From Notholithocarpus densiflorus (taxonomy: Eukaryota > Streptophyta > Magnoliopsida > Fagales > Fagaceae): a stretch of 64,000 nucleotides of DNA. The translations under genes and the position numbers were made by a program. This document shows positions 13,960-24,403 of this stretch, one piece after another. The notes beneath the pieces are model-generated. The model saw nothing but the letters and a program-made list of their open reading frames with translations. It was not told the DNA's origin and searched no databases. Within the stretch, counting starts at the first letter, position 1; each line of letters starts with the position of its first letter. Where the stretch lies: positions 1,797,834-1,861,833 of the forward strand of contig JARYZH020000050.1 in assembly GCA_030021035.2 (NCBI GenBank), in the 5' to 3' direction.

Positions 13960-14500
13960 TCGAATTTATTGTGCAGATGCAATTTCTAAGTAGTAAGAAC
14001 ATCTTTTTGGTGTTTTCAGCTTCAACTTTATGTTATGACAATTTTGTGATTATTGGATCTTTGCTTAATACCATCTCTTTTCTTTTCTTGTTCTTCATTT
14101 CCAGAAAACAGTACTGTTTTCCTTCATTTGTCATTATCGATTCTGTCCCTCTCTTCACTTTCAACAGCGCACACACATAACTTGTGGGTTAATGCCAATT
14201 TGGACTCTTGATGGGTTAATTTGAAGAAAGTGAAGTTTGGGTTGATGAATGATGCGTTCAATACAGACAACACACAGCATACTCACTCACAAAACCACTG
14301 CGTACCAAATCTTCAAGGCAAGGTTATGGTTCCTCTCTCTCTCTCTCTCTCTATTTTATTTTTATATTTTTGTAAGAAATGGGTGTGGGCTTCAAGTAAT
14401 TGACATGAATGGCTTCCGTTCTACGATAATGAGAAGAAAGCTTGTGGTCGTAAAACCAACATTTTGTACATTTGTATAATTGCAAAGACAAACACTCTTG
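13960..14500. repeat. Tandem segmental duplication, start of unit C
   Basis: The left flank of the P450 unit appears a third time, closely matching about 5850-6350, including a CT tract and the phrase GAAATGGGTGTGGGCTTCAA. It breaks off near 14483, where CAAACACTCTTGTCTCCG resembles part of P450 exon 2 (compare about 7541-7558). That suggests a deletion joining the flank to a scrap of exon 2. The rest of the unit is displaced to 20456-21160 by transposons. Confidence 0.65.
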
Positions 14501-15060
14501 TCTCCGTTCTAAATCACAAAGTCTCTTTCAATAAAAATTGATTGATGAAGTTAGGGGGAGTGCTTTATCAGGTTCAAGTTAGTTCAAACTAAGTAAAATA
14601 TTAACTAAAATACCGTGTTAAAAATAAAAATAAAAAATATTGGTGAGGTGTAAAATTGTGGAGGCCCCAAAGCTGAGGTGGCACACTCTTAAGAGGTCAA
14701 CTTTTTATTAACATTTGAATTTACCTTGCAACTTTCTATTAACATGAAGCAAACAAACATAACCCAAGTTAATATTTCTCAGTAAATGCTTTTTAAGAAT
14801 CTGCCAATAACTACCAAAACATCCTGGACTTTGCATCAATTCCTAGTACAATGCCAACAGCTACCGATTGTCACAATACAACTAACACTAAGTACGATAG
14901 AAGCATAATGCATATTAGCATGTACAACAACAGCAACAACAAAAATTCACAACCAGCAGCACCAGCCCTTAGTGACAAACAACAAAGCTGGACTTTGACT
15001 TATGGAGGGCCCTTTGTGAAGGAACTATTTTGTTTTTTGTACTCTGAAGTGAGGTTGTTG
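14501..15060. other. Intergenic stretch without a recognisable gene
   Basis: A small ORF near 14851-15099 (82 aa, rich in Asn, Gln and Ala) has no family motif I recognise and runs into the hAT-like element. I see no RNA gene or clear repeat boundary. Confidence 0.45.
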
Positions 15061-16346
15061 CAGGGGCAGCAGGCACGTTATGATCAGGGGTTCAAATGAA
15101 CCCTTGACCCGAGCCCCATATATATATATATAATATTTAAAAAAAAAAATTGTTTGAACCCCTCAGCTACAAATTTGCATACCCTCACCGTGTCCATGAA
15201 CTTGATCCTTTTTCTTTTAAGCCCAGCTTAAACTCCGGAAAAATAAAGTAGTCCAATAGAAAATTTTGGTCTTTAATCTCAAAAATAAAAAGCCCATAAA
15301 TCAAATTTTGAAAAATCATAAATAAATAAAAGGGCCAAATAAAACCTAACAATTTGCTGTCTAGCCTCTAAAATCTCTCACTATCTTTCTTCACTTCCAA
15401 AGCTCAGGAGGCTGCCTCATGATTCACACACACAAATCTGCCGCTATGCTTAGCCTCCACGATCTGCCGCCGCTTGATCTGCCGCGCTTGATCTGGTTTT
15501 TCGGCTCTCTATTTCTCTCTTTCTTTCACTGTGAGGGTGTGTTTATAGTGTTTTGATATACTCTTTCGCTGAATCTGTGTGAGTGAATCACCAGTAATGT
15601 GTGGAGTTATGCTGTTATGGTCTATTGATTTTTGTTTGAGTTTTGAATCTTTGAACCGAGTGTGTGGTTGAGTTTTGAGTCTTTGAGGAAGTCTGACCGT
15701 GTGTGTGGGTCTTTTTGGGAGGGGGTTAATGGGTTACAGTGTTTTGAGTTTTTTTTTTTTTTTTTTTTTAAGCCATAGTGTTTGGTTTCTTTATTTGTAC
15801 TGTAAGTCTTTGGATTGATTTGATATAAAGTTATGAGCTTATCTTTTGCACTTTGACTATTTAACTAAATTTGTGGCTTGTGGTGGTTTTTAATTTGGCT
15901 GAATGTGACTTTTTTTAATTCGGAGAAAGATGCTGAACGTGATATGTGATGGTTGTTAGCTGAGTGGGTCAATATACATTATCACTAAAGGAAAATAAAA
16001 ATATAAAACGATAAAGCATTGTAAACTTATTAATTAAGGGTACAAAAAATCCTTAACAACAGCAATTAATATGTTATAGTGTATTAAAAAAATATGTTAA
16101 TAATTTATAGTTTTGTTTTTATTCTTTACTAGTATATGGGAGATCGATGAATGAATGATTGTTTATTTGTATATTGAAAAAATATATTCGAGGATTGATA
16201 ATGAATGTCGTCATGGTTTGAAATATAAAGCGTCGTAGAAGATAATTGTAAAATTTCGTGTTTTTTTTGAAGTCTCTTTGTTTAGATTTTATACAATTTA
16301 TGTTTCTGCTATTGAAACCTGAACAAAAATTCTGGAGCCGCCCTTG
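15061..16346. mobile_element. Non-autonomous hAT-like transposon
   Basis: The left end begins CAGGGGCAGCAGGCACG and the right end is GGAGCCGCCCTTG, so the ends form a short imperfect inverted repeat of the CAGGGGCGG... kind common in plant hAT elements. The flanks are GGTTGTTG (15053-15060) and GGTTATTT (16347-16354), an imperfect 8-bp target duplication. The interior has a 5'-leader-like, CT-rich segment with CTGCCGC repeats (about 15430-15500) but no transposase. It looks like an internally deleted copy. Confidence 0.55.
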
Positions 16347-17560
16347 GGTTATTTGCCACTATGGAAAAAAAATTTTGAATAATTGTGACCATACCTCTGA
16401 GTTAGATATAGGTCCGTATTCAGAAGTATTGGTGGTGCACTTAAGCTGCTTCCATCACTATCCATCATAAAAATTTAAAAAAACCACAACAATGTCCAAG
16501 TTATCCAACGCCATGGTCCCTCCTTTCTTTCCAAATTATGAACACAAAAAAGCCAAAACTCTGTCCCTTTCAACAATCCTATAAAATCGTATATCTCAAA
16601 TGGTTTGCTTCTTGAGAATTTAAGACCAGAAAAAAAAAATTTAATTGGTTTTCTATCAATTCATGATATGTATAAATAGACCAATACCCATATTGTATTT
16701 GTAAAGAATTAAACTTTCCCTAAAACAATAATCCATACTCAGAAACCAAAAAAACATAAATAAAGGAAACATAGCAAAATGGATTCTTTCATATAAAAGA
16801 AAAAAAAATAGAGGGAAGTTATACCGTCGGGGATGTGTTAGGCAGGGAGGGGAGGAGTTCGAGGATAGCGCAGTGGTTGTTTGAGGGCCGGTGGGGGCGG
16901 CTGGTGGGTAGGCGCGGCGAGGATTATTGTGAGGAGGGCCGGTCGAATAACTGGCCAGTGGGCGAGTCACGATAGGTAAGAAGCCGTCCGGTGAGGAGTA
17001 AGAGGAGAGTGAAAGTGAGTTTAGAATTTGTTGGTTTTGGAAATAATCAGCTCATAGCTCACTCAGCTGAATTTAAATCTGTTTCATTCTTAATCGCTCA
17101 TCATTTCATCGGCTTAAGAATATAATTTGAAACTTCTTTCGTTTAGCACTAACTCGGTTCTGTGTTTCCAACTAAAAGACTTAAAAATGTGGGACCCATT
17201 TTTAAAACTTAAAAAACTTAAAAAGTCTGGCCAGGTGGCTTTGTTAAAAAAAAAAAAAAAACTTAAAAGTCGAGATTCTTGGTGGGCTAGCAGTGGGTCA
17301 CACTCAATGTGTGTATTTACAAAATATTGTCATCAGCTCTGTTTAATAAGCTTGAAAACCGGTAAAATGTGTTTTCGATTTACTTAACTTCATCCTCAAA
17401 AATGAAGGAGTGAGTGATGGAAATAACTTTGAAAACAAATCCAAATAATTTCTGCTGTGGGTCCTAGATTTTGAGTTATGGTGATGAAAACGAGTTATGG
17501 GTGATGAAGCACCTTAAAAACCAAGCGACCCCTCAGTTTTTTTTTTTTTTTTTTTTTTTT
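16347..17560. other. Intergenic stretch with a GC-rich patch
   Basis: A GC-rich patch at about 16840-16990 stands out from AT-rich surroundings. A minus-strand ORF over it (16656-16970, 104 aa) is Pro- and Thr-rich but has no motif I recognise. The patch may be captured or relic coding DNA. Otherwise there are poly(A) and poly(T) runs only. Confidence 0.4.
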
Positions 17561-17639
17561 GATATTTGGTGAGAGACCGAAAGTTTTGTTTAAGGGTTGT
17601 ATGGGAATCAAAGTTAGTGGGAATCCTAAAATTTTTATT

Positions 17640-17845
17640 GTGGAAAATTTAGACTTATTATGGCAGTTCTAAAACATAATACGTAAATAGACTTATTATG
17701 GCGAAATGACTTGTTGCGGCAGATATCAAAATTGTCATAATAAGTAGTAAATTAACACCTATTGTAGTGGTTTTAAACCGCTCTAATAGGTAATAACTAG
17801 GTGAAGACCTATTACAGCGGTATTAAAATTGCCGTAATAGCTCTT
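17640..17845. mobile_element. CACTA-like subterminal repeat remnant
   Basis: Short repeats in both orientations of the type CCTATTACAGCGGT and TTGCCGTAATAGC recur here. Such subterminal motifs are typical of plant CACTA (En/Spm) elements. I found neither a CACTA terminus nor a transposase, so this is a truncated remnant, interrupted on its right by the MULE at 17858. Confidence 0.5.
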
Positions 17846-17857
17846 TCAAAAATAATA

Positions 17858-19106
17858 GGGTAAATTCCATTAACATTCCTAGAGGTTTAGGCAAATCTAC
17901 TCGGTCAACGTTTGAAATTGACCAGTGGGTGCTAAAGACATATTTGTCCACACACTATGCGTCGTTACCCCTCAGGCAAAACTCTTTCTGAATCTCTTCT
18001 CTCACGGTTCCTCTCCCCTCTTTCCAATCCCGACCAAAGCCATAACAAAAAAACCCAAATCTTCTTTTAGCAAACTCAAAGCCAAAACTATCAAATCAAA
18101 TTTGAGTTTGTTAACATAGAGTAAAAATCATTCACATTGTTTTCCCAGAATGAAGCGCGAGAACAAGAAAAAAATGTATGATAAGCGTGATCGATTCAAA
18201 ACCATGACAACAAAGAACAAAAGTCACAAATTCATGTCATTAACAAGTCTGGAACCCACAAAATCTTTTCATTTCATTTCCCACCATCCAACACAAACAA
18301 CAACTAAAACCAAAAAAATATGATCAGCGAGATATTGTAAATACCCGGGGAAACGAGGGTAGTGGTGAGTGAGTGAGAGTGAGTCGGATGGGCTTGGCGG
18401 AAGAATCGTAGACGAGTGGAAGAAGCAATAACAACAACGGGATCGTGGGTCGGAGGTGATGAGAGGGGTGCGAATGTTGTTATTTGGAAACGATTATACG
18501 GATCGTGGCTGGAATTGAAGGAGCGTCGATGGCTTGCGGCCTTGTTCAAGGTAAGGCACCCAGCCGACATCTCGATGGCGATCAACCCGACACCACCACC
18601 ACTATTACTATCAATGGGCTTGTTATTCTTGCCATACGATTTCTCTCTTTCGAATCTATGTTTTCTAAGTCCTTAAGCTATTTCAATTGTAGTGGTGTTT
18701 TTCGAGGTTTTAAAATTTTCTGCAAAATTTGCTTTCAATCTTAGCACTTGTGGACTGGTGGTGTTGTTGGTGGGTGTAAATCTGAGGTAAAGTAATGGGA
18801 TTGGGATGGGGGTTTCCAGTGGAACCCACCGTGTGTGACCTAGCTTGATCCGGTTGGAATTTGGATTTGGATAGTTTTGGCTTTGAGTTTTGTGGTAAGA
18901 TTTGGGTTTTTTTGTTATGGCTTTAGGTGGGATTGAAAGAGGAGAGGAACGAGAGAGAAAAGGACTAGAGAGAGTTCGACGGACGGGTACTTGATGTTAA
19001 GGTGTTAGGGACAAATATGTCTTTTAGGGACTGGTGGTCCAATTTGAAATATTTTGGACACAGAGTGGTACTTACCCAAACCTCGGGAAGTTAATGGAAT
19101 TTACCC
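17858..19106. mobile_element. Non-autonomous Mutator-like element (MULE), possible Pack-MULE
   Basis: The ends are long inverted repeats. The left starts GGGTAAATTCCATTAAC and the reverse complement of the right end reads almost the same; similarity extends about 90 bp to the phrase AGACATATTTGTCC on both sides. Perfect 9-bp target duplications AAAATAATA lie at 17849-17857 and 19107-19115, the size expected for Mutator. No transposase is present. The interior (about 17950-19000) is richer in GC than its surroundings and holds overlapping ORFs on both strands (for example minus 18304-18585), as would happen if a host gene fragment had been captured. I cannot name the donor gene. Confidence 0.85.
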
Positions 19107-19269
19107 AAAATAATAATTCTTAAAAATTACACCACTTTTGAAATTTGAAAGCTAGAACAATTTTGAAAGCTAGAATATTATTAACTCTGAAATTACACGT
19201 GTGTTAGCACTTTTGAAATTACAAGTACAATTTGTAGTTACAATGCTTTTAGTAAAATAATACTAAAAT

Positions 19270-20455
19270 ATAAAAAACCAAAATACTACTCCAGAAACAC
19301 TAAAAATGACCTAAAAATACCTACTTAGCCTAAAAATGACCAAAATACCCCTTGAGCCTAAAAATAACCAAAATATCCTTAAACCAACAAAATGACCGAA
19401 ATACCCTTGAAACCTAAAAAATGACAAAAATACCCCAAAACCAAAAAATGACCAAAATACCCTTGAAACATTAAAAGTGACGAGAAATGGAGGCAACATG
19501 ATCGATGGACCCGATCCACTTGCTCCACATCGAACCATTCCAATTTATACGCCTAAGCTAAAAAATAGCCAAAATACCCCTTAAGCTGTAAAAATAATCA
19601 AAAACTACTCCTAAATCTAAAAAATGACCGAAATACCCCAAAACTAAAAAATGACCAAATACTCTAGAGAGCTAAAAAATTACCAAAAATACCCCTTTAG
19701 CCTAAAAATGACCAAAATACCCATAAACCTAAAAAATGACCGACATACCTACAAAACCTAATGGCCAAATCCTCTGAAACCCTAAAAAATGACGAAATGC
19801 TTACAGGAAACCTAAAAAATGATACAATACCCCCAAAATCATAGAAAATGAGCCAAATACCACTGAAACTTAAAAAATGACCAAATTGCCACTAAGCATT
19901 AAAAAATTACCAATATACCCCTTAAGCCTAAAAAATGGCAAATACCATGGAAACTTAAAAAAATTAATAAAATGCTTCCTAAAACTAAAATGACCAAAAT
20001 AACCTTGAAACATAAAAAGTGACCAAAATACCTCAAGACCAAAATAGCAGGACATTTTTAGGTGTATGAGATATTGGTCAATTATTACATTTCGGGGTTT
20101 TTCGATCATTTTCAAGTCTCGAGGAGTGATTTCGGTCATATTAAGACTCGGGAGAATTTCGGTGTGCTGGCTATTTTTAGGCTTCGAGAGGTATTTTAGT
20201 CAATTTTATGTTTAGAAGGGTATTTGGTCATTTTAGGCTTCGAGGGTATTCCGGACATTTTTATGTTTTGAAGACAATACAGGTCATTTTTCATTTCGAG
20301 TATATCGATCATTTTTAGGTTTCGTGGTTTATTTCGGAGATTTTTTGCGTTTACGGGGGCATTTGGTCATTTTTAGGTTTAAGGGGTATATTAATCTTAT
20401 TTGGAAATAGAGTATTTTGGTCATGCGGCATCGAGGTATTTTGGTCATTCTAAGT
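19270..20455. repeat. Inverted minisatellite, possible foldback element
   Basis: From about 19270 to 20045 a degenerate unit of roughly 25-35 bp of the form CTAAAAATGACCAAAATACC is repeated many times. From about 20046 to 20455 the same unit appears in reverse complement, as in GGTATTTTGGTCATTTTTAG. Arms built of short direct repeats and facing each other are the layout of foldback transposons. The right arm stops next to the truncated exon of the third P450 copy. A unique insert of about 80 bp lies near 19480-19560. Confidence 0.75.
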
Positions 20456-21160
20456 TTCAAAACCATTAAACTTGTTGAGCCACCCCATCCATGGAAAGAA
20501 ATGCGCTATGTAAACCCTCCTAATAATTCTTGCGTTTTTTCACGAAGAGTGCATGATCCTACTCTTCTTGCTTTTATCTTCTCATTAATCATACTTCTTC
20601 AAAAGCACATGACACACAATGTTATTTGATAGCAAAAGTAAATTCACTTAAATTAGCAGGACTCTTGAGCTTGACAATCGAATCAAAGCATAAGCACCTT
20701 TTCATCCTGCGACTGAAACTTTGGACCCTCTTTTTGCACTAAAAACTCCAGATTACAATTTTTCGACCTCACTCCCGGTACTCACCATATGGAGCAAATG
20801 CCACATCGGAGATTGTAACTAATCTTCTTTGTAGCATATAGTCTTGATACGCGAAAAACAAGATCATGGGTTTTGAAAATCTCTCTTGCTATATCGGTGA
20901 GGGAGATTACTAAAGTGAGATTGAAGGCATAGGCTGAGAACAGAGGTCCCGTGTTCATCGAAGGTGTTGGAAGTGATCGATGTCGTAAGCCCTTGAAGTT
21001 GGTGGAGTTGCCAATTAGGCGACTTACTAGGACCAGGAGGGAGCTTCTTTGATTGAACAAGCTTATTCTTTTGTTTGATAAGTAAGAACAACAACAAAAT
21101 GGGTGCAAGAAAAGCAAAGAAAATGTAATAGCTTTGGAACAAGGAAGAAGAGGTACCCAT
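20456..21160 (-). pseudogene. CYP71-family P450 pseudogene, third copy, exon 1 only
   Basis: The start codon at 21160 and the N-terminal anchor (MGTSSSLFQSYYIFFAFL) are preserved, followed by LPPGPSK in the proline hinge. Downstream the frame is broken by many single-base indels. The homology ends near 20456 at the segment matching FNGLE in the intact gene, right against the inverted minisatellite. The last part of exon 1 and all of exon 2 are missing, apart from a possible scrap near 14483. Confidence 0.88.
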
Positions 21161-21254
21161 TGCTAAATGAATGCAATAGTATGGAACAACAATGCAAGAT
21201 ATATATAGGCACAATCCCATAAAATAGTAATTCTAGCTAGTAATACATAAAAAG

Positions 21255-21383
21255 TCACAACTTTTACCACAACTATCCTACATGACATATTTTGATAGGT
21301 TGTTTATCACTAGCATGAAATCACCTTTTTTTTATTACTTACAATCTGCCACATAAACAATTGTGGCAAAAATTGTGATTGTT
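21255..21383. mobile_element. Short MITE-like inverted repeat
   Basis: TCACAACTTTTACCACAAC at the left is mirrored at the right by TTGTGGCAAAAATTGTGA. About 90 bp lies between. No clean target duplication is visible and the family is not identified. Confidence 0.5.
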
Positions 21384-22890
21384 TATGTGGTATGGATTTC
21401 AGACCTAGGCCGTTCAAAAACGGTAAAGGGTGAAGTTCAAGGTTTTTAAGGTCGGACTAGAGTTCAATGAGATTGAACTGTGATGATGTCATAATTAGTT
21501 TAATAATTAATAAAAACACAAATATAGATATTGAATTTATAAAATTAGCAAAATTGACTAAGAAATTATATATTTGAAAAAATTAAATTATTTTTGAACA
21601 TATTTTTAGAAATTAAATAAGAAAGTTAATAAAACAATAAAACATGAAAAAACATTAAAAGTTTAATTAATTTTTGAAGTATAAAATTATGAATATCTTT
21701 AAAGGATTTTAATTATATATATTTGTATATATTCTCTTTTAGAGATGACTTTAATATATATGATATAATAAAATTTTATGAATATTATTTATATATAATA
21801 TAAAATAAAAGCAGTAATTAAAGTTTATTAATTAATTTAGTAGTATGAAATTCTATTAAGTTTAATTCAAATATAAACATGAAGGTACATTTTGTTGATT
21901 TTTTTTTTTTAATTTTTCAAGGTAGCTTGGACTGTGATTAAACCCCTACCAGTTCTACCCAAACCATCCAATGTTATTGCAATTCACATAATTTCTTTGA
22001 AATTCGGTTTTGCATGACCCAAAAATCGAATTTCAATTCAATTTCCAGTTAACCCCGGTTAGATGCAGTCGATCTTGTCGTGAGGATGAACCTACACTAG
22101 GGCAAAGGGGGCCATGCCCCCCCCCATTAAAAAAAAACTTGTATACAAAAAATTAAGATTTGCCCTTAAATATAAATATAAATATATATATATATATATT
22201 TGTCTCTCCTCACTCCTAAAATATTTAGATATTGACCTCTGAAAAAGAAATAAATAAGTACAATTCATGCCTTTAACTACAAAAACAAAATAAAAAAATA
22301 AATATGGACTAAACAAAAATCGCGCACAAAATAAAAAATGACTTTATTTTGTATGTTTTTACTTTGTTGATGTATTTTATAATATAAATGTTTAAGAAAT
22401 ACTTATTTTTGTATGTAGTATTTTTGTTGAATATGAAAATAGATGTTAGTTTTATTTTAATAAAAAAAAAAAAATGGTTTAGGCTTTGGCCACACACACA
22501 GAGTACAGTCTTGAAGTTACGTCGCGTTGTCGAGTCTCTACAAACTAGAGTTTTTGTAAAATGTTGGGATCCTATTATTGGTAAGTAGGGCCACTTAGAT
22601 TTGAAATGTGGGCTGGAAGTAACCATTCCCCCAGTTAGGAGTTTCGGTGGGACTCAACTATGAGTGATTCACATACATAAAAAAAAAGGCCAAAATTGGA
22701 AATTAACGTCGTTCTTAAAACAAATATAATTAGTAAGCGTTGTTTCAAACTATATTTTTACTAGCATCTCGGGATTAAGGCTCGGTCCCGTGAATACGAT
22801 CATTTCGTGTGGCATTTTTCCACGTGGTGGCCACACGGAAATCGAGTCTTTAAGACTCGATTTATACCTTATATAATTCCACCCAAACAA
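21384..22890. other. AT-rich intergenic stretch without a recognisable gene
   Basis: No coding sequence is supported. A C9 run at about 22116-22124, next to GGGGGCCATG, resembles the end of a plant hAT-type element but has no partner that I found. Another simple tract is TA-rich (about 22170-22200). Confidence 0.4.
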
Positions 22891-23630
22891 TGACAATTCT
22901 CAGCACCCCCAGGCAAATTTCTTTCAAATTTAAAATACTGTACCTTCGATTCTCGAAGAGCCATTGTAACTCAGAACCGGAGGCGGTTGCACGCATGTTC
23001 ACGGGTTGAGTACTCGGAAATTTGGGAGATGTACGAAGGCCGAGGCCTCGTTGGACCGCCAAGAGTCGATCTCTCTAGCGGCGTTGTCACTAAACCAAAA
23101 AATAAAAAGCGGCGAACCTAGGACGCGACCACCCAGGCTGCGACAATTCTCGGCGCACCCCAATCACATAAACAAAACCCAAATTTCTTTCCAAATTTCA
23201 AATACCAATATGCCTTCGATTCCCAAAAAGCCATTGCCAGCTCAGAACCCGGACCCGGTTCTACATGTTCCCGATTCAATACCGGAGATACGGGAGATGT
23301 ACAAGAAGAGTAGGCGGAAACCCACCACAAAAAAGAAAAAAAGAAAAAAGAAAACAAGCCCAAGGCGAGCAAGCCCGGATCCACGGCGATCTAAACCCAT
23401 CCATCGCCCCGTCGGCAACCATCAAAACCCACCTAGCCACCCACCCATCAAAACCACCGATCAGCAGCCACTCTGCTGGGATCCATCACCACCACCACAC
23501 ATGCGATCCCATGAGCAGTTAAAAAAAAAAAAGAAAAAAGGAGTCTGCCGAATCGGTGAGAGAGGAAGAGGGAACTTTTTGCATTCAGAGAATTGGGGTA
23601 ATTTTATGGGTTTTTAAAATTTTAATTTAA
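22891..23630 (+). repeat. GC-rich, imperfect direct duplication of a gene-like segment
   Basis: About 22891-23040 and 23138-23315 are diverged copies of one segment: both run GACAATTCTC, then CAAATTTCTTTC, then CTTCGATTC, then GGGAGATGTAC. In the second copy an ATG at 23210 opens a 135-codon frame (MPSIPKKPLPAQNP...) that is Lys- and Pro-rich and ends at 23617. I recognise no domain. The raised GC content and 5'-UTR-like look suggest a captured first exon of a host gene, but the donor is unknown and no splice donor is certain. Confidence 0.45.
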
Positions 23631-23765
23631 TGAAAGGACGATATTAAAAGTAAACACAAAAATTAGGAATTAAATCAAAAATTTTAAATACATAGGATAA
23701 AGATAAAAAATTGAAGACCTGGTAGAACTACGTGGCAGCACTGACTATATATATAGGTTGGGTTC

Positions 23766-24155
23766 AAATTGCATTTGATGTAACTCTAAGCAATGTTATA
23801 CCACTCAATATTTTCTAATTGGATGTGAATTTTGACAAATCCACCGTTAGATTACATTATCTTCGTATATTCTCCATGCATGCAAATTTTTATGGTGATC
23901 AAAGATTAATAGCTGTCATCAATCAATTGTTTAAATTCAAATTTTTGTAGTTTAAAATAATGCATAAAGTATGAGTTTATGGATCGAATAGTAAATAATA
24001 TCTAATTAACATGAAAATTGGCAAGAATATTAAAAACATGTAATTCAATGTTGGAATTTTCAAAATATGAATTCTATAACAAGTTATTGAGTGGTATAAC
24101 ATTGCTTAGTGTAATATTACTTAGAATTATACCAGGTGTAACTTGATTATATTAA
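23766..24155. mobile_element. MITE with TIRs (CTAAGCAATGTTATACCACT)
   Basis: CTAAGCAATGTTATACCACT near 23787-23806 is repeated in reverse complement near 24093-24112. The outer similarity continues to about CAAATTGCA on the left and TGTAACTTG on the right. The interior resembles about 13620-13900 and part of 5650-5850, so the family has at least three members in the window. The target duplication was not resolved. Confidence 0.65.
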
Positions 24156-24403
24156 TTAGCTACTTCATAGCTTCAACCACAGTATTGTGACAGATAAATA
24201 TTCTCTTTAAACTGCACTTCAAAACCCTATTTAGTTGCAAACTAGCAGATATGTTCGTAAGACATGGCTCAGCCTTTTCTTGTACCCTAGTTTATCTCAA
24301 TTGTATTAAACTTGAAATTTTATTGCGTTAGTGTTATTGCATCCACTATGCCTTGTCTTTTTATTCTTTTTTTTTTTTGAAGCCAAAAACAATCGTTCAT
24401 TCA

